From: Ruminococcus sp.
Lineage (GTDB): Bacteria; Bacillota; Clostridia; Oscillospirales; Ruminococcaceae
Length of the DNA: 55,579 nucleotides
Assembly (NCBI GenBank): GCA_015066865.1
Contig: SVNQ01000008.1
Coordinates: forward strand, 1-55,579
Direction of reading: 5' to 3'
Positions 50,944 through 55,579 of this stretch are shown here, one piece after another. The number at the start of each line of letters is the position of its first letter. Within the stretch, counting starts at the first letter, position 1. The notes beneath the pieces are model-generated. The model ran no database searches. It was given only the letters and a program-made list of their open reading frames with translations, and had not been told where the DNA came from. Both the position numbers and the translations under genes were made by a program.

Positions 50944-51669
50944 TCAGGATGTTGTAGTTTCTTTGGGACTTCTCCGCAGAAGGTACACGCCATATGCAAC
51001 ACTGACAACAGTAATGATGATCGTTGTGATGATTTGTAATGTGGCATTACCATCCACACCGAAAATACTCGTGCTGTTGACAAGGGCATGGACGATGATA
51101 CAGGGGATGATGCTCCTGCCGACATAGAACAGCACCGTAAAGCAAAAGCCGATGGCGCTGGCATAGATCAGCTGCATCAGATTCTCCGCAAGCTCTGCGC
51201 CACGCAGCAGATTGACGATATGCCCGAAACCAAAGGTCAGAGAAGAAACCACGATCGCGCTCTTGACATTATCCCTGCACATTGCCTTGAACAGGAAACC
51301 ACGGAAGATCAGTTCCTCCAGAAATCCCACGCCGATCATGGAGATCACAAACAAAACCACTTCCACCACAGATTTCGTACAGGAAACGCCATTCCAGAAA
51401 TTCACAGATGACAGCACGATCAATGGGATGAAGTACAGAAACTGTCTGCTGCTTCCCTGCAGTCGGCAAAGTCCGAAATAGTTCATCAGATCATTCTTTT
51501 TCACAAACAGAAACAGGATGCCCGACAGCACCATCGCAAACGCCGCTGTGATAAGTTTCGGGATGCCGATGCTTTCCGAAATGCTGTCCGCTGTGCTGAA
51601 TCCGACTACATAGATGATGATCCACATCACTGCAAACCAGATCTCGCTTTTCTCGAATAGTTTTCTCAT
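50944..51669 (-). CDS. CPBP-family intramembrane metalloprotease
   Basis: 241 residues, seven to eight membrane segments. The CPBP (CAAX protease/Abi) motifs are present: EELIFRGF with the catalytic Glu-Glu, FGFGHIVNL with the first His and IIVHALVNST with the second His-Asn. Members process prenylated peptides, bacteriocins or regulators; the substrate is unknown. GGAGGAG precedes the ATG. The gene is divergent from radA and the two promoters are back to back. Confidence 0.92.
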   Translation of the reverse strand: MRKLFEKSEIWFAVMWIIIYVVGFSTADSISESIGIPKLITAAFAMVLSGILFLFVKKNDLMNYFGLCRLQGSSRQFLYFIPLIVLSSVNFWNGVSCTKSVVEVVLFVISMIGVGFLEELIFRGFLFKAMCRDNVKSAIVVSSLTFGFGHIVNLLRGAELAENLMQLIYASAIGFCFTVLFYVGRSIIPCIIVHALVNSTSIFGVDGNATLQIITTIIITVVSVAYGVYLLRRSPKETTTS

Positions 51670-51740
51670 TCCGCTCCTCCACTCATCATTCCGTAATAAT
51701 CTGATACAACATCGTTATCAACTTCAAAATCATTTTTTAC

Positions 51741-51769
51741 ATTATACTACATCCGAACAAAAATGTCAA
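51741..51769 (-). promoter_or_regulatory. Promoter of the CPBP protease gene
   Basis: A perfect consensus on the minus strand: TTGACA (51769-51764), 17-nt spacer, TATAAT (51746-51741). Confidence 0.9.
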
Positions 51770-51783
51770 ATCCCCGAAAATCC

Positions 51784-51812
51784 TTGTAATTCTCCCCTAT
51801 CTGTGCTATAAT
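51784..51812 (+). promoter_or_regulatory. Promoter of radA
   Basis: TTGTAA (51784-51789), 17-nt spacer, TATAAT (51807-51812). Its -35 lies 14 nt from the divergent CPBP -35. Confidence 0.85.
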
Positions 51813-51851
51813 AAAAGCAGAATGTAATTCCATACAGAAAGCAGGGAAATT

Positions 51852-53246
51852 ATGGCGAAGAAGGACAGACCCGTCTATATCTGCCGTGAATGCGGCTATG
51901 AGAGCACAAAATGGAACGGCTGCTGCAACGGCTGCGGTGAATGGAACACCCTTGAGGAAGTCGAAACGGTGCAGCATCTTTCCGGCAGCCGCAAGCTTGT
52001 GAACCTTTCCGACCGCATCCATCGGATTGACGATATTGACATGGATAAGGAAATCCGCTACTGCACGGGCTGCGGAGAGCTTGACAGGGTGCTCGGCGGA
52101 GGGCTTGTAAAAGGCTCGATCGTGCTGCTTGGCGGTGAGCCGGGCATCGGTAAGAGTACGCTGCTGCTGCAGATCTGTCAGCATCTGGGGCAGAGCCACT
52201 CGGTACTCTATATTTCGGGTGAGGAATCGGCAAGGCAGCTGGGACTTCGTGCGCAGCGGCTCAATGTCAATTCCGAAAAGCTCTATATCCTCACGGAAAA
52301 CGATGCACAGGCGATCTGCGACACGATTGCGGCATCAAAGCCCGACATTGTCATCATCGACTCCATCCAGACCATGCAGATCCAGCAGCTTTCCTCAAGT
52401 CCGGGAAGTCTGACGCAGGTCAGGGAATGCACGAATCTGTTCATGCACACGGCGAAAACATTGGAAATCCCCGTATTCATCGTCGGCCACGTCAATAAAG
52501 ACGGTATGATTGCAGGGCCGAAGGTCATGGAGCATATTGTGGACACGGTGCTGTTCTTTGAGGGCGAACGTCACATGAGCTATCGTGTGCTGCGCGCGGT
52601 GAAGAACCGTTTCGGCTCGACAAACGAGATCGGCGTATTTGACATGCAGGACAAGGGTCTGCGTGAGGTGGAGAATCCCTCGCAGATGCTGCTGGCGGGA
52701 CGTCCGCTTGGCGTTTCGGGAACCTGCATTGCCTGTGTGATGGAGGGTTCACGCCCGATTCTTGCCGAGGTACAGACGCTTGTTTCCAAGAGTGCGTATG
52801 CTTCCCCAAAGCGCACGGCTACGGGCTTTGACTACAACCGCATGGCGATTTTGCTGGCGGTACTGGAAAAGAGATTCGGGCTGACGTATGGAGCACTCGA
52901 TGTGTATCTGAACATTGTCGGAGGTTTTAAGCTGGACGAGCCTGCGGGCGATCTGCCGGTGGCACTGGCACTGTATTCGGGGCTGACGGACAGGGCGCTG
53001 CCGGACAAGCTGATTGCGATCGGTGAAGTGGGACTGGGCGGTGAGATCCGCAATGTATCGCATATCGTGCGCCGTGTACAGGAGGCAAAGCGGATGGGCT
53101 TTGAGTATTGCATCGTCCCGAAGCAGGCACTTTCGGCGCTGCCGAAGAGTTCCAAGACGCTGCGTATTTTTGGTGTGAGCAATTTGCGGCAGGCGTTTTC
53201 GGCGTTGGGGAAATTGCAGGAGGAAAAAGCGGCGGATGAAACGTAA
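51852..53246 (+). CDS. radA: DNA repair protein RadA
   Basis: 464 residues. N-terminal zinc finger (Cys11/Cys14 and Cys25/Cys28 in YICRECGYES and CNGCGEW), Walker A GGEPGIGKST (Lys101), Walker B VIIDSIQTM, the RadA-specific KNRFGS motif (VKNRFGSTNEIG), and the C-terminal Lon-like domain. RadA is a hexameric helicase that works with RecA in branch migration of recombination intermediates. Confidence 0.98.
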   Translation: MAKKDRPVYICRECGYESTKWNGCCNGCGEWNTLEEVETVQHLSGSRKLVNLSDRIHRIDDIDMDKEIRYCTGCGELDRVLGGGLVKGSIVLLGGEPGIGKSTLLLQICQHLGQSHSVLYISGEESARQLGLRAQRLNVNSEKLYILTENDAQAICDTIAASKPDIVIIDSIQTMQIQQLSSSPGSLTQVRECTNLFMHTAKTLEIPVFIVGHVNKDGMIAGPKVMEHIVDTVLFFEGERHMSYRVLRAVKNRFGSTNEIGVFDMQDKGLREVENPSQMLLAGRPLGVSGTCIACVMEGSRPILAEVQTLVSKSAYASPKRTATGFDYNRMAILLAVLEKRFGLTYGALDVYLNIVGGFKLDEPAGDLPVALALYSGLTDRALPDKLIAIGEVGLGGEIRNVSHIVRRVQEAKRMGFEYCIVPKQALSALPKSSKTLRIFGVSNLRQAFSALGKLQEEKAADET

Positions 53247-53267
53247 ATGAGAATTTAGAGGTGAAAA

Positions 53268-53546
53268 ATGTTAGCCTATTATCATTATCCATTTGTTCAA
53301 AATCAAGATTATCGTGAATACACCAGAGATGAATTGATAAAGCCAGAAATTGTAGAAGAATTGTTTGACTATTGTCAAATACTCGAAGCGTACATTACCA
53401 AAAAAGGTTGGGCATTTTTGATAGAATATTATGGGTACGAAAAGCTATACGAAATTGATAAAAAAAGTGGCTGGCTTGATAATGAAACGCTTGAGGAATA
53501 TATTTCATCAGTTCAGTATGAAATAGATATTTCCGAAGAAGAATAA
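53268..53546 (+). CDS. Hypothetical protein, small, AT-rich
   Basis: 92 residues, GAGGTG 6 nt before the ATG, 21 bp after radA. Acidic and aromatic-rich (MLAYYHYPFVQNQDYREY; ILEAYITKKGWAFLIEYYGY), no signal or membrane segment. Its base content is clearly more AT-rich than radA, like the DUF1801 gene nearby, which hints at recent arrival. Family not recognised. Confidence 0.65.
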   Translation: MLAYYHYPFVQNQDYREYTRDELIKPEIVEELFDYCQILEAYITKKGWAFLIEYYGYEKLYEIDKKSGWLDNETLEEYISSVQYEIDISEEE

Positions 53547-53548
53547 TG

Positions 53549-53733
53549 AAAATTCCAATTTATCACACATACAGGAGGTCACCATGAAATTCACCCACTG
53601 TCCGCACTGCGGAACAAAAGCAATCCCGAAAGAAATCGGGGACGAGGGGCTGATACCCTACTGCGAAACCTGCAAAATTCCGCTGTTTGAGATGTTTTCG
53701 ACCTGCGTGCTGAGCATCGTTGTGAATGAACAG
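53549..53733 (+). repeat. 185-bp direct repeat, copy 1
   Basis: It matches 54100-54284 with about four mismatches. It covers the ribosome binding site and first 50 codons of the NUDIX gene, plus 35 bp upstream. Copies flank the DUF1801 gene. Confidence 0.95.
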
Positions 53734-53751
53734 CAGGTGATGTGTAAATAA
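53584..53751 (+). pseudogene. 5' fragment of the NUDIX hydrolase gene (zinc ribbon only)
   Basis: A 55-codon frame whose first 50 codons equal the zinc-ribbon start of the intact gene at 54135 (two CxxC pairs: CPHCGTK and CETCKIP), then runs into new sequence (QVMCK) and stops. The whole Nudix domain is missing. The ribosome binding site is intact, so a zinc-ribbon peptide could still be made. It is best read as the remnant of a duplication. Confidence 0.85.
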
Positions 53752-53769
53752 GAATTTGGAGATGTTCGA

Positions 53770-54099
53770 ATGAATAAACAGATAAAAGAATATATTGATA
53801 AATATCCGAACGACATTATTGATATGTACATTGTTTTAAGAAAACTAATTTTTGATAGTGTTTCATCTGAACCACAGGAAACAATGTGGGCTAAACTTCC
53901 AACTTATTATGTTGGTGAATCTTTTGTGAGGCTTATTCCATTCAAAGACCATATTAACATTGAAGCAAAAGCTGTGTCTGTAAACACAGAAATGTTATCA
54001 GGTTATAAAGTAACGCCCAAAGGAATGTTGCAAATTTTCCTAAAACAAGATATTCCAGCCGATGTGTTGAAGAAGATATTTATTGAAACATTAGACTAA
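53770..54099 (+). CDS. DUF1801 domain protein (YdhG-like)
   Basis: 109 residues. The pattern IKEYIDKYPNDIIDMY, a middle MWAKLPTYYVGE and a FKDHINIEA strand, then PADVLKKIFIE at the end, fit DUF1801/YdhG small cytosolic proteins, some described as frataxin-like iron chaperones. It is more AT-rich than its surroundings and lies exactly between the two 185-bp repeats. Confidence 0.8.
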   Translation: MNKQIKEYIDKYPNDIIDMYIVLRKLIFDSVSSEPQETMWAKLPTYYVGESFVRLIPFKDHINIEAKAVSVNTEMLSGYKVTPKGMLQIFLKQDIPADVLKKIFIETLD

Positions 54100-54284
54100 A
54101 AAATTCCAATTTATCACACATACAGGAGGTCACCATGAAATTCACCTACTGTCCGCACTGCGGAACAAAAGCAATCCCGAAAGAAATCGGAGACGAGGGG
54201 CTGATCCCCTACTGCGAAGCCTGCAAAATTCCGCTGTTTGAGATGTTTTCGACCTGCGTGCTGAGCATCGTTGTGAATGAACAG
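54100..54284 (+). repeat. 185-bp direct repeat, copy 2
   Basis: Partner of 53549-53733, about 98% identical, here continuing into the intact NUDIX gene. Confidence 0.95.
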
Positions 54285-54623
54285 AACGAGGTCGCACTGA
54301 TTCAGCAAAGCTATGGGAATCCCCGCTTTGCAGGTGTTGCAGGCTATATGAAATGCGGCGAAACCGCCGAAGACACAGCAAAACGGGAAGTCATCGAGGA
54401 AATCGGACTTGTTCCCGAATCGGTCACATTCCTCGAAAGTCACTGGTACGACATCAAGTGTCAGCTGATGCTGGGATTTATGGTGCATGTGAAAAAAGCT
54501 GAATTCCGTCTGTCCGATGAAGTGGCGCAGGCGCAGTGGTTCTCCTTTGAGGAGGCTGTGCGGACGGTTCGGGAAGGAAGTATTGTGAAGAAACTAATTT
54601 GCAAGGCGCAGACAATTGTATAA
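54135..54623 (+). CDS. NUDIX hydrolase with N-terminal zinc ribbon
   Basis: 162 residues. Zinc ribbon with Cys6/Cys9 (CPHCG) and Cys27/Cys30 (CEACK), then a Nudix domain whose box is complete: GYMKCGETAEDTAKREVIEE followed by IGLV, with the metal-binding Glu residues. The layout is NudC-like but short; likely a nucleoside-diphosphate-linked substrate. The AGGAGGTCACC site precedes the ATG. Confidence 0.93.
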   Translation: MKFTYCPHCGTKAIPKEIGDEGLIPYCEACKIPLFEMFSTCVLSIVVNEQNEVALIQQSYGNPRFAGVAGYMKCGETAEDTAKREVIEEIGLVPESVTFLESHWYDIKCQLMLGFMVHVKKAEFRLSDEVAQAQWFSFEEAVRTVREGSIVKKLICKAQTIV

Positions 54624-54626
54624 AAC

Positions 54627-54656
54627 AAAGGCACACGCTGCAAAGCGTGTGCCTTT
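54627..54656. terminator. Bidirectional terminator between NUDIX and DUF1624 genes
   Basis: AAAGGCACACGCT-gcaa-AGCGTGTGCCTTT, a 13-bp perfect stem between convergent genes. Confidence 0.9.
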
Positions 54657-54660
54657 ATAA

Positions 54661-55407
54661 TTATCGGAACATATCCCAAACCAGACAAAGCCCATAAATC
54701 AGCGGCTGATGCACCACATAAATTTCCAGTGCATGCCTGCCGATGAAATTCAGCGGTGCAATGCCCTTCCATGTCAATTTCGGGAGGAACTTCCCAATCA
54801 GACGGAACAGGAAATATCCTGTGAGGAATAAAAACAGCCACGGAAACAGCGGAAAATAGTCCGTTGAGTAGAATTCCGGAAAGTCAAAGCCAAAATATGC
54901 CGTAACATAATTTGCATAGAGCCAGTCGGGGAGATGAATCAGTTCCTTACCGAAAAATCCCAGATAGCCCCATGAAATATGTCGTGTAAAAAGGAACAGT
55001 GCAAGGCATAAAATTCCGCCAAGTATCGCCGGAATTTTTTCAAGAAGAGGCTTAAGCGGAATCATCAGCAGCATACATGAACCAATGAGGGTCAGTACCC
55101 CGAATACTACAATTTCATTCGGCATGAAAATAGCTGTCACAAGTGTGACGGCTGCGCCAATTCCAAATACGAGAAGTCCTCGTTTTAAGGGCTTTTTGCT
55201 CATTCCTGCGCAGAATCCGGACAAAAGAATGAATGTGCAGCAGATACATTGCTGCCAGATATAGGCGCCGTTTCCGTGATACCATTCCCAGTCCACGCCG
55301 AAAATGTAAACAAGATCCCAGATGGCGTGGTAAAGTACCATGTTGATGACAGTTAGTCCACGAATGGTATCGAGGAGGGCGGTGCGGGGGCGTTTTATTT
55401 GTTCCAT
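54661..55407 (-). CDS. DUF1624 (heparan-alpha-glucosaminide acetyltransferase-like) membrane protein
   Basis: 248 residues, seven to eight membrane segments. LDTIRGLTVINMVLYHAIWD is the hallmark start of the DUF1624/HGSNAT-catalytic group, with the membrane His in VLYHA; the end IGRHALEIYVVHQP is also typical. These proteins are thought to transfer acetyl groups across the membrane, and the bacterial substrate is unknown. GGAGGACTATC precedes the ATG. Confidence 0.88.
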   Translation of the reverse strand: MEQIKRPRTALLDTIRGLTVINMVLYHAIWDLVYIFGVDWEWYHGNGAYIWQQCICCTFILLSGFCAGMSKKPLKRGLLVFGIGAAVTLVTAIFMPNEIVVFGVLTLIGSCMLLMIPLKPLLEKIPAILGGILCLALFLFTRHISWGYLGFFGKELIHLPDWLYANYVTAYFGFDFPEFYSTDYFPLFPWLFLFLTGYFLFRLIGKFLPKLTWKGIAPLNFIGRHALEIYVVHQPLIYGLCLVWDMFR

Positions 55408-55429
55408 GATAGTCCTCCCTCTGAATATA

Positions 55430-55456
55430 AAAAATCCGCTTCTTATGAAGCGGATT
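55430..55456 (-). terminator. Terminator of the rrn operon
   Basis: AATCCGCTTC-ataa-GAAGCGGATT on the minus strand (55456-55433) followed by U-rich sequence, 5 bp after the end of 5S rRNA. Confidence 0.9.
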
Positions 55457-55461
55457 GAGAA

Positions 55462-55577
55462 GCCGGCACCGAACTAATTTCCCAGGTCGTGACCAACCAA
55501 GTATTTTCGTCGCGAAAGAGCTTAACTGCCGTGTTCGGAATGGGAACGGGTGGGACCTCTTTGCAATAAGCACCGGC
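55462..55577 (-). rRNA. rrf: 5S ribosomal RNA
   Basis: The minus strand holds the 5S core CCGTTCCCATTCCGAACACG and GTTAAGC. The ends GCCGGTGC and GGTGCCGGC pair as helix I with two G-U pairs. At about 116 nt it is full length. It would be the last gene of an rrn operon whose 23S lies beyond the right edge. Confidence 0.95.
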
Positions 55578-55579
55578 AA

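Noticed and set aside
53584..53751. The short NUDIX-like frame as a functional zinc-ribbon gene
   Set aside because: Its 50 first codons are a copy of the intact gene next door and its end is unrelated sequence; more likely a duplication remnant.

Overview
The window looks like a chromosome segment of an anaerobic, fibre-degrading Firmicute of the Oscillospiraceae/Ruminococcaceae, most likely Ruminococcus-like. Four things point there: a clostridial-type rnfCDGEAB operon; a secreted protein with a C-terminal type I dockerin behind a Thr/Glu linker (cellulosome style); zinc-binding forms of ribosomal proteins S14 and L24; and AGGAGG ribosome binding sites with TTGACA/TATAAT promoters almost throughout. 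No phage, IS element, tRNA or CRISPR array was seen.

Layout. 1-7380 (minus strand): the S10 ribosomal protein operon from rpsJ to a partial rpsH, with a promoter at 7300-7328 and a leader of about 345 nt that contains an intrinsic terminator. 7381-11807: an M23 cell wall peptidase with a WalR-like box in its leader, a membrane protein, a histidine phosphatase and an XRE regulator. 12012-17069 (plus): the Rnf complex (ferredoxin:NAD+ oxidoreductase/ion pump) plus a small membrane protein. 17135-24459: the dockerin-bearing transglutaminase-like protein, a zinc-ribbon/PQM-repeat protein with mscL, a VanY-like carboxypeptidase and a GHL10-type lipoprotein. 24504-33666 (minus): GNAT, metK under a SAM-I riboswitch, the fhs-tsaE-tsaB-rpiB-upp-hydrolase gene run, a YbjN protein, pspA and a small unknown gene.

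33776-48640 (minus) is the most striking part: a sortase-assembled pilus locus probably read from one promoter at 48611-48639. In order of transcription it holds a small coiled-coil protein, signal peptidase I, a 3026-residue surface protein, the major pilin (LPGTG), a class C sortase, a second pilin (LPQTG) and a second sortase. The giant protein combines a choice-of-anchor A adhesin head, six CnaB (isopeptide) domains, an SGNH/CE3-like esterase, several CBM-like beta-sandwiches and an unrecognised ~150-residue repeat. Two of the six CnaB folds appear to be split: one by the esterase, and the last by about 1,455 residues that carry all the CBM-like modules. Each split domain keeps its Lys/Glu/Asn isopeptide triad across the insertion. 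Together the genes suggest a pilus that displays plant-polysaccharide-binding and deacetylating modules outside the cellulosome.

48987-55579: CwlD-type amidase, an unknown lipoprotein-like or membrane-anchored protein, a cluster of palindromes, a CPBP protease, radA, a small region where a DUF1801 gene lies between two 185-bp direct repeats that duplicate the 5' end of a NUDIX gene, a DUF1624 membrane protein, and the 5S rRNA at the right edge (the end of an rrn operon entering from the right).
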